A stretch of DNA of 64,000 bases from Maratus speciosus (taxonomy: Eukaryota > Arthropoda > Arachnida > Araneae > Salticidae). The stretch lies in assembly GCA_963932465.1 (NCBI GenBank), contig OZ010786.1:273018411-273082410 (forward strand), in the 5' to 3' direction. This document shows positions 1 to 13,114 of the stretch, piece after piece; within the stretch, counting starts at the first letter, position 1; every line of letters begins with the position of its first letter. The notes beneath the pieces are model-generated. The model was given only the letters and a program-made list of their open reading frames with translations, ran no database searches and was not told where the DNA came from. Made by a program: the position numbers and the translations under genes.

Positions 1-360
1 CTCAAAAAATGATAAATTTAAATTATATACTTACTTTAAAGTGTTTATGCTGCACAATAACACCTAATCAACAATATAATAATTTTTATAATGTTTTTAG
101 TAGTTTGAAGAATCAATAATGACTACCTTATAAAGATCGAGAAAAAACGCCAATCAAGCATATTGCAAGCAGTATCAACAAAAGATGTTATAACCTGCCG
201 TGAAAATAAATCAGAACAAAAACACACTTCACGACCTGAAATGCATGTTATCACATGTAAGTAACATATAATAGTTCACTAAAAGGGCAATAGAAAATGC
301 CATGTCATCCATGGAGATCATGTAACTCCTGAGTTGCACAATGTATTTAAGGGTTAAAGG

Positions 361-748
361 AATTGAAGAGCTGAGTGGAAGAACATGTTATGCTACATTT
401 TCTTAAAAATTATTTTATCTTTTGTACAAAGGCGTTATCAGGTATTCTATCACATGGTAAAGCTAAAATACCAAAATTTTATTTAGCCTTGAAGATTTAA
501 GACATTATTCATTAATATTTAATATTTTATTATTTAATAATGTAAATAATATTAATATTTTTAATATTTAAAATTTAAATATGAATAAGTTTTTTTGATA
601 GAGTTCAGTACCACCCCTGTTAATATTCTAAACACATGGTATCAAACAGAAAATAAATCATTAAAATTGACAACAAAAACTTTCACATAAAATTTCTTCA
701 AATGTAATTTTTGTTACTTAACATGTTCTTCCACTTAGCTCTTCAATT
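361..748. mobile_element. MITE-like element with ~30-bp terminal inverted repeats
   Basis: Positions 361-390 and 719-748 are reverse complements with a single mismatch over 30 bp (ends AATTGAAGAGCT and AGCTCTTCAATT). The 330 bp between them are AT-rich and have no coding capacity. The layout is that of a small non-autonomous DNA transposon. I could not fix a target-site duplication, so the superfamily is open. The 360 bases before it hold nothing I recognise. Confidence 0.55.
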
Positions 749-1503
749 ACGTATGCTGGAGTAAATTTTCCAATGAAAAAATTGGTCTAAAATCGTTTAT
801 ATATTTTTATTATTATTTTTAAGGCCGCCTTGCTCAGCACTAATTATAAAAGAGAAAAAGCGCGCTCTTAAAAGCTTTAATTTGCATTGTCTGCCAAAGC
901 GTCAATACCTTTTCCAAAACTTTCGAATGCGTTTTTCCCAAAATCGTATATTGATCGGTAAGTATAGTAGGGTGAAGCTAAATATGCTGCATACTTATCT
1001 GGAGAATCATTCAATATGCCTTTATAATTCATTTTCATTTTTTAGAAAAGTGACTCCTAAGAAAATGTTTTTTTGTTTTTTTCTAAAATTTAAATTTAAA
1101 ATAAAAATATAATAAACATATTTTTTTTGCGAAAATGAATGTTTTTTTTCTGATTTCTACATTCAATTTAAAACTTTTAATCCTTTACTTGCTTGTTTCG
1201 GAACCAGGGTTACCAAGCAATAGTGCCACAGTAAAGTTAGAAAGGACAACACGAAACATTTTTTTCTTCAGAACTTTCTGATGTTCAGATTAATTTTATT
1301 TTTATCTATTCTTTGTGTCTAATCTAATGGTGATATCATACAAAAGTTATCATATTTTTTTTTCTAAAGCCGTATAGAAGTAATCTGAATTTAACCCATT
1401 TGCTTCTGAAGTGTGGCTTTACAGAATTTATTTTTTATTCAGAAATTCTGATTAGTAAATTTTTGCTTTATTTATTTACAGACGTTTCGTGATTACATAA
1501 AGT

Positions 1504-1553
<50 letters not shown>

Positions 1554-2063
1554 ATTTGTGGTATAAATTCGCAATTTCTGAAAAGAAAGAAATTCCTTAT
1601 ACGGACGCATATATGCACTAAAGACAGTAAAAAGGATGTTACTCGGGCATTTAACAAAAGTTTGAAGCAAAACACATAATGTATTCATCATTAAGTTTTC
1701 TTTTAACGGCTGTAATGAGGTAGATTTCGTAAAAAGCCCTACCTATTATGTTCTCAGTTATGTGAACTCATTATCCAGTTCCTATTACAACACAAGTTCT
1801 TAATTCAATGACATGAAAATAAAAATGGAAATTGCTCTTTTAAACTTAAGCATTTGATTCTAACTTTAATGTAAGCAAACATTTATGATATATGAAACAT
1901 CATTTAACTCTACAGTATGAACTCAGTTTTTCTTAAGTAGAATTCGTAAGAAACACTACTTATTACATCCTCCCCTATGTTGGAATTTCTGAAAAATGTC
2001 CTCTAGAACACAAAACCACTCCCAGTACACTTTAATACTCACCGATACCAGTAAACTTTATAT
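749..2063. other. AT-rich stretch without a recognised gene
   Basis: The short open frames here are low-complexity and match no family I know. The only notable object is a run of 46 T at 1506-1551, which may be the A-tail of a minus-strand retroposon or a simple homopolymer. Confidence 0.5.
1506..1551. repeat. Poly(T) run, 46 bases
   Basis: Uninterrupted T homopolymer. No target duplication is visible around it, so an origin as a retroposon tail is only possible. The run length in an assembly is unreliable. Confidence 0.9.
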
Positions 2064-2700
2064 ACGGGGAATCCAAAAGTTCGTTAAAATTTTGAAAACT
2101 CATAAAAGAAGAAGAAATTGTGATAAAGGAGTGCGGTTTGCAAGAAAAGGCTCAAAGGTAGTCGAATTTTTGTTAGCAGCAAAAAAAATTTAGTTAAAAA
2201 ATCACATGTAGAGGGCGCTGACGAGCCGAGGCCAGGGGTCGTACTGTACATGAAAAATTTCAGGACAATTACCAGTATTTGTTTAAAGAAAAATAAATAT
2301 AGGTTAAACGCGAGAAATGCCGCCTTGTTTAAGAAGAGATTTTATATAAAGTAAATAATGGTACCGAAGAATTTCCGTTCGTGAAATTTCGGGACAAGTA
2401 CGACCCCTGCCCGAGACACAGTGAACAGGACAACAATACGTTCCATTCATTTGTTCTTCCAATAACAAATCTTCAACATGACCTTCAAAACATTCTACGA
2501 CACAACCAGGTTGTGTCTTAGTACCTGTACATTGTATTTCGGATCGTCAGCGCCCTCTACATGTGATTTTTTAACTTTTTTTCTGCTAAAAAAGATCCGA
2601 CTGCCTTGTAAGCTCTTTCTTGCAAACCGTACTCCTTTATCATAATTTCTTCCCTTTTTTATGAGCTTTTAAAGTTATAACGAACTTTTGGCTCACCCGG
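2064..2700. mobile_element. Palindromic mariner-type MITE with ~165-bp arms
   Basis: The left arm (2064-2227) and right arm (2540-2700) are near-complete reverse complements. The right end read inward starts CCGGGTGAGCCAAAAGTTCG, and the left end is a diverged version of this. TA dinucleotides flank both ends, as in the Tc1/mariner superfamily. No transposase is present. A lone copy of the same end lies at 3952-3971, beyond the next element. Short palindromic elements of this type are usually mobilised in trans by a related mariner. Confidence 0.75.
2233..2409. repeat. Inverted repeat nested in the palindromic MITE
   Basis: The interior of the MITE carries its own inverted ends: CAGGGGTCGTACT at 2233 and its complement ending at 2409, followed inward by matching versions of GAAATTTC. 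This could be a second, ~177-bp element inserted in the first, or part of the original palindrome. No clear target duplication was found. Confidence 0.45.
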
Positions 2701-2725
2701 TATATATATATATACATATGTATAT

Positions 2726-3934
2726 GGGGCATTCTCACAATCTTTTAACTTTCATGTCCCTGAATAATATATATTTTTATTTAATACACTTTTTTGTGTT
2801 TTTTTTTTTTATTTCATATCCTTGGAAACATCCCAATGCACGATTGCACAACAATATTAACGAGATAAATAAGTTTTGGACGATGTTGAGGGTCCAAACA
2901 CATGGAAAACTCATCTACCGTCCCGTGTCCCTGATGCTGATTTTGAAGTTTGGAGCTGTCTGGATAAAATTGTTTCAATAAAAATAATTCGATGTAATTT
3001 TTTTCTCAAACTGGAACTATTGTTTTATATAAATATGTAGCTAAAAATTAACCTGCACGCATTTTTAGGGTTGATATTATTTTTTGAACTCTGTCCCTGG
3101 GTTTTAGATTTTTTACCATCCCTATTCTAAAATGATACAGAAAATCACTTCAGATGCAGCGACGGAATTTTTTTCAAGTTTTTGCTCATGCAGAAGTATG
3201 CTAGAGAAAGAATATCTAAAATTATTTGACAGGAAATTTACTGCAGAATATAAATAAGCATTTAAATATCAATTTCAAGCACCGTGGCTTTATTGGTAGT
3301 CTTACCGTCCGCAAGTTTTAATCCTGCAATTTTCGCGGTAAATTAATTATTTTTTTAAATTTAATCCAATGTAAATAACTGTTTCTAAAAATCAATGAAC
3401 ATTTTCGCTACCACTTAGTCTTAACATGATCTGCCTAAAATAGGTGGTAAGTTTCCTTGCTGTTCCATCCTTACCGTCCCTTTTTTCCTTATTTTGTCCC
3501 TTTTTTCCCTATTTTGTTCCTTTTTTCACCATTTTGTTCCTTTTTTCCCAATTTTGTCCCTTTTTTCCTATACCATCCCCATTTTTTTACATTGCCGTCC
3601 CTTCTTTAACAGCCCTTTAAGACAATGTTGTACCAAAAATTTGCACTAAAAATACTACATTGTCATTATTTCTTATTTGACTGTCCTGTGGGTACTATGC
3701 AAATTCATTATAAGTAAAAAATTAGAAGAAAATAAAAAGGTATATTGGTAAAATGGTAAGGAAAATTAAACTCGCAAGTTTAACTTAAACCTCAGTTAAA
3801 TAAATTTTTTTTCGCTGCTGACCATTTTTTCTTTATTTTGAATCATTATAGCATTCGTCTATCAGATTAAAATGTTATTTTAGCAAGTTTAATTTCGCCA
3901 GATTTTTTAAGTCAAAAGATTGTGAGAATGCCCC
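2726..3934. mobile_element. 1.2-kb TIR element, superfamily unknown
   Basis: The ends are perfect inverted repeats of GGGGCATTCTCACAATCTTT followed by one more T and a near match (A/G)ACTT. The interior has no long open frame, so the element is non-autonomous or fully decayed. It contains a 20-bp minisatellite (3481-3580). Flanking bases are TA-rich on both sides, so the duplication cannot be sized. The termini do not match the Tc1/mariner or TTAA-flanked families elsewhere in the window. Confidence 0.6.
3481..3580. repeat. 20-bp minisatellite, five units
   Basis: Five head-to-tail units of exactly 20 bp, close to TTTTTTCCCTATTTTGTCCC, with a few substitutions. The first four are most alike and the fifth is diverged. 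It lies inside the 1.2-kb TIR element. Confidence 0.9.
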
Positions 3935-3951
3935 TTATATGCCGGGTGAAC

Positions 3952-3971
3952 CAAAAGTTCGTATATATATA
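3952..3971 (+). repeat. Isolated mariner-type end
   Basis: CCGGGTGAACCAAAAGTTCG matches the terminus of the palindromic MITE at 2064-2700, with no partner end nearby. It may be what remains of a second copy. The TA-rich tract between the two copies was the probable landing place of the 1.2-kb TIR element. Confidence 0.5.
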
Positions 3972-6422
3972 TCGTTTATATTGTTTTTTTTATACATATG
4001 TATATATATATATACATCACTTTTTTATGAACACGATAACTTCCATAAATCTGCACAAATCTCTTCTAAACTGATACATAAAATCAAGGGGCAGAAAATC
4101 TTGATCAGGTTCACTTAATGAGCAAAATCGGGCGAAAGGGATGGAAATGGGGAGGTTTTTTGGAAACAGATAAAACCGCGTAACTTCTTAATTATGATAC
4201 ATATCGAGTCATTTTAAAGTCTGTGAAAAGCGCCAAAAATTTATGTATGACGCATTTTTTATATCATTAAAAAGGCCCGAAGGGGCGAAAAAATGGGGTT
4301 TTAAGAAGAAAAAAATTCATAACTTCGTCAATTCTCAAGATATCAAATCCACTTAAACTTATTATAAATCTTCGTAATAATGTCGAAAAGTTCTTGACAG
4401 GACCAACAGGAAAAAAAGGAGGTGGGTTAATAAAAACATTCATAACTTCGTCAATTCACAAGATGTAATTTTTTTTTATTTATTATATATCTCCTTAATA
4501 TTTCCCAAAACTTCAATATTGACAAGTTTTTGATAAGACCAAGTCTTACAGCAAAAGAAAAAAAATAGGGAATCGTAGAAGAAAAAAAATCCCATTAACA
4601 TGATACCGATAAAACTAGCTCTTACAGAAAAAATAGATAAAAAACTTGTCAAAAGCGGATAGATAAAATTGTTAAACTGGGTTTATCTCGAATCTTCATT
4701 TAGTTTTTTTTGGTGAAATTAGTAATTATCTTCAAAATCTACCTGTGCTTGTAGACCGAGCCGGAAGGAATTTTTGTTATTTAGCGAATTATTCTATGAA
4801 AATTTCGATGAAAATTCATATATATTTTAATTTCTAAAACTATGTATGATAATGGGAGAGAAAACAATTTATATCCTTGCATAGTATTCATTCTTTCAAA
4901 ACATGATAAAAGTTCATTGATATATATGGCTGTGTAACTCTTTTCAGTCATAAAATAAATGAATTGTTCTAAATTGAAAAACATTTTAATCTGTTATTAT
5001 ATATTAGAAATAGACATTTTAACATGATCATATTAAAACCGTTTTGTTAAAATGCATTCAAAATCTATAATAGCATCTGATTCCTTTGAAATACTGAATT
5101 GTTTCTTTATGTCTAATAAAAATTAATTTAGCTTAACAATCAAAAATATTTTTTTTTGTTTGTTTAAGAAGTATTTTAAGTAAAATACCTCTTCTGGATT
5201 TTAGAATTATTGTTTATTAGATGTTTAGTATAATAAAGCAGAATAAAATTTATAAAAGAAAAAAATTGAAACGAGGTTTCCGAAATGTTGAAGCTGCTAT
5301 TACTTATTTTTTTAATGAAAATTTTGTGCTATGTTTAAAAGGTAGTTTTTTCTATTCTGTGTCAATCTTTTCATTAAATTTAGTAGCTTATTAATAATTC
5401 TTAAAGATATTTAATATAGTATAAACATAATGCGTCAAGCATAGATTATGAAACACTTCCAATACTTATAGAATAATAATTTGTTAAATTATCTGCAATG
5501 AATTTCAGTGTTTTTACACTGTTTTAAAGCATAGTGAAATTTATATAGATTATTCAAGCGCACTTAAAGATCGTTATTATAACATATGTTATGTGCAGAA
5601 CTTACACTATATATGCGGGGGAACTCAAAAGCATTATTTATTATTATGGTCTATGAAAAAAATATGTATATTTTGCGGTTAATTTTAATGATGTTACTCT
5701 GTTACAAACATTACGAAATTGATATGGATTTCTGAGATACCCTAAAACATGTTTTCTGTAGAATATGGATCGCAAAGACTTTATGATATATTCGTTTATA
5801 GGCTGACACGAAAGAGTTCTCCTATATACCGATGTACGAGGAAAAACTTTTCTCAGTGTATTTTAATTATCTTGCACTATTTCAAATATGATGAAATGAA
5901 TATACAATACTGAAGTTTACTATGTAGTCCAGTCAAATGGGAATTCAACCTCGGAATGAAAGACAGCAAGCTGAAAATTTGGGAAAAGCTTTGTTTTGAC
6001 ATTCTAAAAGTAAGTTGAAAAGTCTCATAAAATCTCGTGTCAGCGTCGCAAGATATTCAAGGTCAAAGGTCACAAAAATCAGTTTTTTGCTTATATCTCA
6101 ACAACTGTGCATTTTATTGAAAAAAATCCAGTTACAAATTTAACGTATATAAAATTTCCTATAAAATACGTATAATAACTTTAATTTTCTGACAACGGGT
6201 TTTGACGCTAGAGCGCACTGAAGAAAGATAACTTTTTGACCTTTTGACCAAAACATGATTGAAAACCCTCGCTCATCCTCGATTTCTCGGAAACTATGCA
6301 TTTTATTTTTTAAAAAAAGAAAAAAAGAAGCAGTTACAAAATCCAAATAGGTGCTTTTCTACAAATTATTCTAATTGGTAAACAAATCATATTAGATGTA
6401 AATTTCCAACTGGACGAAAAAT
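3972..6422. other. AT-rich stretch without a recognised gene
   Basis: No frame here shows a recognisable domain. A direct repeat with the core CATAACTTCGTCAATTC occurs at about 4318 and again about 120 bp downstream, suggesting an old local duplication. Around 6050-6310 there are two diverged segments that both contain AACTATGCATTTTA-like text and GGTCAAA-type words, probably parts of a dispersed repeat. Confidence 0.4.
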
Positions 6423-6495
6423 GTCCGGACCAGGATTCGAACCCGGGACCTCCTGGCTGAAGCCCCCAGTGCTCTGCCATCTGAGCTATCCCGAA
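6423..6495 (-). tRNA. tRNA-like sequence (pseudogene or SINE head)
   Basis: Read on the minus strand, this 73-nt segment has an A box (TAGCTCAGATGG), a B box (GGTTCGAATCC), a D stem GCTC/GAGC, and a T stem CCGGG/CCTGG. The acceptor stem pairs at only five of seven positions. The anticodon loop lacks the expected T before the anticodon (the triplet would be CTT). It is therefore more likely a tRNA pseudogene or the head of a tRNA-derived SINE than a working tRNA. I could not define a SINE body or target duplication. Confidence 0.5.
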
Positions 6496-7379
6496 AGATT
6501 CTGGTCGAACTTTTTCACCCAGCTAACCTTGATAATTACAGCATCTGGTCTGAAACCTGGTTCAGCTCAACAGAATAAATCTCAGGTAATGGAACTCCAG
6601 AAATCGCTGGATACGAAATTACACTAGATTAATATTAACACAACATTGTGTTAATAAACTCAATTACGTTTTCGTCTATTGGTAAAAATTGTTGAAGATG
6701 AATTTTCAACAGTGTTATACGTTTTCTTACAAGACTAAATTTTAGCATGCTATGTACAATATATGGAAACCTATAGATCATATACAGAGCTGCACAAAAA
6801 AATTATTGTACCTTTCCGTCTATGAGCGGTAATTGTTTAAATATAGTTTTCAATTGTGTTATGTGTTTTCTAAAATGTTTACTTGTGTATCTTCTTTCAT
6901 ATATTAAACTGCGAAGTTTAGTTAAAGTACTATGGAAGTGTTTGAAAGTGTTTCATAATAAATAGTTGCCACATATTCTTTCTTTCTTGTTTTTTAATGG
7001 TGAGAATTAAAAGCAGATTTAGCTTATCAATAGCCTTAAACTATTTTCGGTACTTCTTAATTATCCCGTCGATCAATTTCGCCGATTGCACGCCACTCGC
7101 CAAATTATACATATTGACATAATTTTTATTATAAATAACGAAAGAACAAATACATTAGTAAAACATTAATAAAAATACGAATAAAACGTCGAATTAATGG
7201 TTTTATTGGCCATTATTGGCATTTAATCTTACAATTAATTAATTATGACAACCATTATTGGCATTTAATCTTACAATTTGGCGACAGTAATTTTGTCGAC
7301 GGGTATTTTCATATAATCTACAAAAAAAAAAAAGAGAAACTTGTTTCATGTAGATTGTAAAATGCAGTTCTTCTTTAAA
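6496..7379. other. AT-rich stretch with one dispersed-repeat unit
   Basis: At about 6783 the text ATACAGAGCTGCACAAAA begins a unit of the same family as the degenerate array at 30.6-33.0 kb. A 34-base segment with the core CCATTATTGGCATTTAATC is duplicated in tandem at about 7211-7279. No gene is visible. Confidence 0.5.
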
Positions 7380-10300
7380 AAATTCTTAATTTTTCTTCTC
7401 TCATCTTTCAATTACTTTATAATTGTTTTTCAAAAATTCACAAAAATGCATATTTTTAATAAATATATATTTTAAAATATATATATACCTGAAATAAATG
7501 AATATATCAAATATATTTTCAAACTCACAAAAAATTTAACTTAATAGTCATAGAAAATATGTATATCTAGGATATTCATGTATTGAATTTTTATTTTCTT
7601 TTGACTATCAATTACTTCAAACTTTTCTCCTAAAATCAACAAGGATAATCATTTTTAATGCATATTTTAATATATACCTGTAACAAAGTTCTTCATCGTT
7701 TCATCATTTTCTTTCTAAAATTTTGAGGGGAAGATCCTTTTTATTAATGTATACCTGAAATAAAAAAAATACATTAAATTATAAATTCAAGCCCAAAAAC
7801 AATTTTATAGGAATTTATTATTAAATAAGATTAATTAATTATTAAATTTGATAAATAATTAGGAGGTTATATTAATTTAGTAAAAAAAAAAAACTACTTT
7901 AAAACCCATACAAAATACCCAAAACATTCCCAAGTGCATACCCAAGACATTCATGTGTTCTTCTGATTCTTTGTTCAGTCGTTATCTACTTCATTTTCAC
8001 TCGAAACTTTTTTTCTCTCTCGACTTTCAATTACTTCATAATTATTCTTCTTAAATTCATAGGAATACATAATTTTGGTGCGTCTTTTTAAAAATATGTA
8101 TACCCGTAACAAAAATCCCAATCACTTCATCATTAACTTTCTCAAAATTTAGAAGGCTAGGTATCTTTATTCTTTTTAATCATATGTATGCCTGAAATAC
8201 AGAATTATGTTAAATTATTTATTCAAGCTCCTGCCCACCCCCTACCCCCACCCCCCAATGGATAACACTTATAGAAAATATTCATACCCAAGATATTCAT
8301 GTATTCTCCTGATTCTTTGTATCGTGATAATCTACTTCTTAGTTACATGAAACTTTTATCCTCTTGACTTTTAATTACTTCAAAATTTTTCTTCTGAAAT
8401 TTCCAGGGATACATAGTTTTAATTCGTCTTATTAAAAATATTTATACCTGTTACAAAATTCCACATAATTTTTTTTAATATGGTGAGGTTTATCCCTTTT
8501 TCTTAACATATGTATACCTGAAATAAAAAAAAAACATATTAAATTATAACTTCTCGCCTCACAAATAAGTAAGTTAATACTCATAGGAAACATACTAACC
8601 TGGGACATTCAACTCTTCTCCTGATTCTTTGTTTCATTTTTATCTAGTTTATTCTCACTTGAAACTTTTCTTCTCTCGACTTTCAATTGCTTCATAATTA
8701 TTCTTCTAAAATTCCCAGGGATACATATTTTCAATGCGTCTTTTTAAAAATATGTGTACCTGTTATAAAATCCCACATCCCTTCTTTCTCGAATTTGGTA
8801 GGGTAGGTATCTTTATACCTTTTTTAACATATGTATATCTGAAATAAAAAATATATTAAATTATAAATTCTATTCCCACAAAAACTTAATTTAAGACCCA
8901 TAGGAAATATATTAACCTAGGACATTCGATCCTTCCCTGTTTCTTTGTTTCGTTTTTATCTACTTTATCCTCACTTGAAACTTTTCTTCTCTCGAATTTC
9001 AATTACTTCCAAATTATTCTTCTAAAATTCCCAGGGATACATTTTTTTAAATGCGTCTTTTTAAAAATATGTATACCTGTTATAAAATGCCACGTCACTT
9101 CTTTCGGTATTTTGGCGGGGTAGGTATCTTTATCCCTTTTTTTTAACATATGTATACCTGAAATGAAAAATTTATTAAATTATAAATTCAATTCCTACAA
9201 AAATTTAATTTAATGCCCATAGGAAATATATTAACCTAGGACATTCGACTCTTCTCCTGATTTTTTGTCTTATTTTTATCTACTTTATCCTCACTTGAAA
9301 TTTTTCTTCTCTCGACATTTAATTACTTTAAAATTATTCTTCTAAAATTCCCATGGATACATATTTCCAATTCGTCTTTTTAAAAATATATATACCTGTT
9401 ATCCACATAAATTTTCTTTCCTAATTTGGTTGGGTAGGTATCTGTATCCCTTTTTCTTAACATATGTATACCTGAAATAAAAAATTATATTAAATTATAA
9501 CTCCTCGCCTCACAAAAAAGTGAGTTAATACCCATATGAAATACACTAACATAGGGCATTCGAGTGATCACTTGATTCTTTGTTTCGTTTTTTTTTTTCG
9601 ACTTTACTCTTACTTAAAACATTCCTTCACCCGACTTCCGGTTACTTCATAATTATTCTTCTAAAATTCCCACGGATACATATATTTAAATATATATATA
9701 CCATTTATAAAATTCCGCATCACTTCTTTCTCAAATTTGGTGGGGTAGGTAACATTTTACCTTTATTATAACATATGTATAACTGAAATAAAAACCATAT
9801 TAAAACATAAATTCAAGCCCACAAAAAGTAATTTAATACCTATAGGCAATATACTAACCTAGGTCATTCAAGTGTTCTCCTAATTATTTGTTTCGTTTTT
9901 ATCTACTTTATCTTCGCTTGAAACTTTTCTTCTCTCAACTTTCAATTACTTTATAATACTTTAAAATTCACAAGCATACATATTTTTAATGCATTCTTTA
10001 TTAAACATATATAATGTATATCTTTATAAGCTTCCAGAATATTTCCTCATTTATCCATAATCCGGAGGATACATTTCTATATTTTTATACATAAGTATAC
10101 TTAAAATAAAAGAATATTTTAAATTATAAATTCAAGTGCAAAATAAATTTATTTCGTTACAATTAGGAAATATGCATACTTCATATTTTCTTGCGGTCTT
10201 CTGATTTTGCGTTAAGTTATCATTTCCTTCGTTCTCACTTAAAAATTTTCATTTCTTAACTTGCGTGCTGCTTCAACAATTGACTTCAAAAATTCACAGG

Positions 10301-10500
10301 GATACATATTTCAAACGTATGTTTTAAAAAATATGTTTACCTCTAATAAACTTTCAGATCACTTTATCATTTCCTTTCAGAAATTCGGACGTTTACATAT
10401 CTCTAGCACATCTTTTTAAAAATCATCATTCCTTAAGTAAAAAGAAAATAACTTATGAATTCAATCTCACAAAAAATTTAGTTTAGCGTTTTCTAAGATA
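7380..10500. repeat. Degenerate satellite array, period about 315 bp
   Basis: At least nine successive units share the same order of words. Each has GTATACCTGAAATAAA near one end (starts about 7484, 7747, 8188, 8512, 8832, 9153, 9467, 9776, 10096). Each also has a later TTCTTCTCTCGACTTTCAAT block, an AAAATTCCCAGGGATACAT block, and an ATATGTATACCTGTTA block. From 8188 onward the spacing is 309-324 bp; the first two intervals (263 and 441) are irregular. Adjacent central units are most alike and the edges most diverged, as in unequal-exchange satellites. No unit is open in a frame throughout. Confidence 0.85.
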
Positions 10501-13114
10501 GAAGAAAACTATCGACAATAAGAGCCACAAAATCAAAGTCAGTATCCTGTAGAAATGAGCATAAGTGCAGGATGTAGAAAAAGGCGTTTTGCGTATAGAA
10601 TTTTTTCATTTCCTTTTGTGTTGCTCCTTGATGACGCTGATTAAGAATTTATTGAATCTGGTGCATGTTGGCACCATATCTCTAGAGCTAATGTAAAAAT
10701 GAGAGGTTAAGGTATGCGTTAAATAAATTTAATATTAATCTTGTAGCTAAAACAACAGGAAAGCTCAAAGGCTTAATACATAACAATACTGACCCTGTTC
10801 CAAAAGATGAAATCGCAGTCATTTAAATAATTCCATTGGTAACAGATGCACAAGAAAATAAACTATATATTGTGTGAGAATTTCTCTTCTCACGAGAGAA
10901 ATATCTCTTGAAAGCCAAAAAATATCTTATATAGGAATTTGCATGTATTGGAAACTTTTTGTTTTAAAATACAGAAATATTTCGACTGTATTCAGACGAA
11001 ACTATCTATCAGCATCTATCTTTTGAGATGAAGTTATAATTACAGTCGTTTCTAAAGAGAGCAGAAGAAAAGTTCATCTCTCACTAATAGAATCGCTTGT
11101 GAGCTTATCTGGCCGACTTCCCAGGCTGCGAAACGAAAGTAGAAAGCGAAGAGCGCTAAGATGCGTAGAAAAACCCGTAGAGCTTATCCGAACAAAGTGT
11201 ATTAATTATGCAATAGTTCAGGTTCTCTAAATGGTCAAAAGGTTACGTTCTTTTGTTCCGGAGGTGGACGAGAAAAAGATTTCTCGAATACGCTGAGAGA
11301 TCAGCATGAGTTAGGTCAAAATTTTAGAGGGAAAGTCGGTAAATACTGGTTGTCACCAGGAAAATAACCTTCGAAACATCGGAGGAAAACGTTAACAAAG
11401 TCATGTCTAGACTTCGGTTCTGCTCAACGCAGAGAAACGGAGCATTATCCGTGATTCCTACTCTTTACCCTTTAGTAGAGAACCTCTATGTCAAACAGGA
11501 CTTTGTTTGAACTCTGATACGATGCGAATCATATTCGCACTAAATAACATTCGATTCTGCAATACTTCCAATATCGACTTCTTAGACTTTCTGCATTTGT
11601 AAAGACTTTACCTTGTCAACAGAAACTATTCTCCTCTAATCTACGATCTCTTTAAAAGTTGCGACGAACCCACTATTTATAAGCGTTGTATTTATTAGAA
11701 ACTTAATTTCTTTTGTTTATTTAATAAACAATTTTTCTATATAAATTTGTGCCTTGATCGTAGACGCCACATTTCACGCTACCTGTCTCACGCCAACTTC
11801 GAGGCATTACAATTGGAATCACCGGACGAAATTAGGGGGACAGAGCGAAAGAGCACGTAAGTGATATTAAGTTAAATACGCAAACCTCAGCGTTATCAAT
11901 ATTTAACCAAAAGCAAAATTTAAATATATGCTTTAATGAAACAGGAGTCGTTATTCCTACCTCCCGTCATCATATCTCATTAATAAAAGTATCTATGGAA
12001 CGTTTAACAAAGGGAAATAATCCAATTAATGATAATATTTCATATAAAATCCCAAAAATATGGTTGAAGTTTTTAAAATAACAGAAGAAGTGTTAAACTT
12101 AGAACAAAAATTTTAGTGAACTCCTGCCCCCCTCAGTTAAAATTGACTCACATGTCTATACCGCCGAGGACGGAGCATGAAAAGGAGTTTCAGTACTAAA
12201 TCGATGCAGCCCTGAGGGGTATCAAGGTCTGATCGAAAGCGCTCGGCGTATGATATATGAAGTTTAATGTTTTCAAAACTATGTTTTTATATGTAATAAT
12301 ATCTTTTACATTTTGTGACATCTTTACCGTATTAAATGAACCTTTTTAGAAAGATTATTTAATTTTGTTTTAATTTAATGCAATGTGAATATGACACTGT
12401 AATAGTATATATTTCATATATACATTTTGTATATACTATAACCACTTACGAATAATATCTTTGTTGTCATGTAAATATGTAATGAATAATGTCTGGCAAT
12501 TACGCTTTGGTAGTCTAATGTTACATAATCGGGAGCAAAGCGTCAAATATCAGTGAGAAATTATTCACTATTAAATAATTGCAACATACAAAAAATTCTG
12601 ATTACAATAATGAATTTAATTTTGCGCCAAACAACTTTCGTTAAAATACACTAAATAGATGTGGATCGCTTTATGGAAACTTTCTCTCTATTAATGTAGA
12701 ATATACTGCAAATGAATGTACTTTATTTACTGTAAATATACATATTTATGCATTTAATAAGTAAATTATAAACTTTAAACTCTTACCAGTAAACTGTAAA
12801 ATTCGTGGGGCTAGGCAGAGAAAATGTTTATTCCAAGCCATACTTTTTCAAGTAAAGTGCATAAATATGCCCCACGAGCTCGGTCTTACTCCCACCTACT
12901 CTTCGCCTTCTCTGCAAGTGACATGGATAAATAAATTTCATTGTCAGAGAGATCTTGTCCCATTCTTGTTTCATTGTTGAAATAAACTTGTTTATTATTA
13001 TTATTGTTATATATTTTTATTGTTATGTGTGATGTGTTTGTTGTATGAATGTAAAAAGTCTTTAAACAAATATTCATTGTTGATATATTCATTGCTGATA
13101 TATCGATTGTTTAC
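10501..13114. other. Stretch without a recognised gene
   Basis: Base composition is less AT-biased at 11.0-11.9 kb than on either side, which hints at an old repeat, but no open frame or confident terminal structure supports a family. A TG...CA segment (about 10871-11811) resembles an LTR only superficially. The 12-13 kb part is AT-rich with short repeats. Confidence 0.4.

Noticed and set aside
1476..1691. 71-codon open frame with a long Lys run
   Set aside because: Produced by the poly(T) run read on the minus strand; no domain.
2688..2981. 97-codon open frame starting in the TA repeat
   Set aside because: Crosses the boundary of a TIR element, low complexity at the start, nothing recognisable.
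10871..11811. A TG...CA segment with a possible primer site after it, suggesting a lone LTR
   Set aside because: No second copy in the window, no target duplication, and the following bases (TTGGAATCACCGG) do not match a tRNA end I can name.
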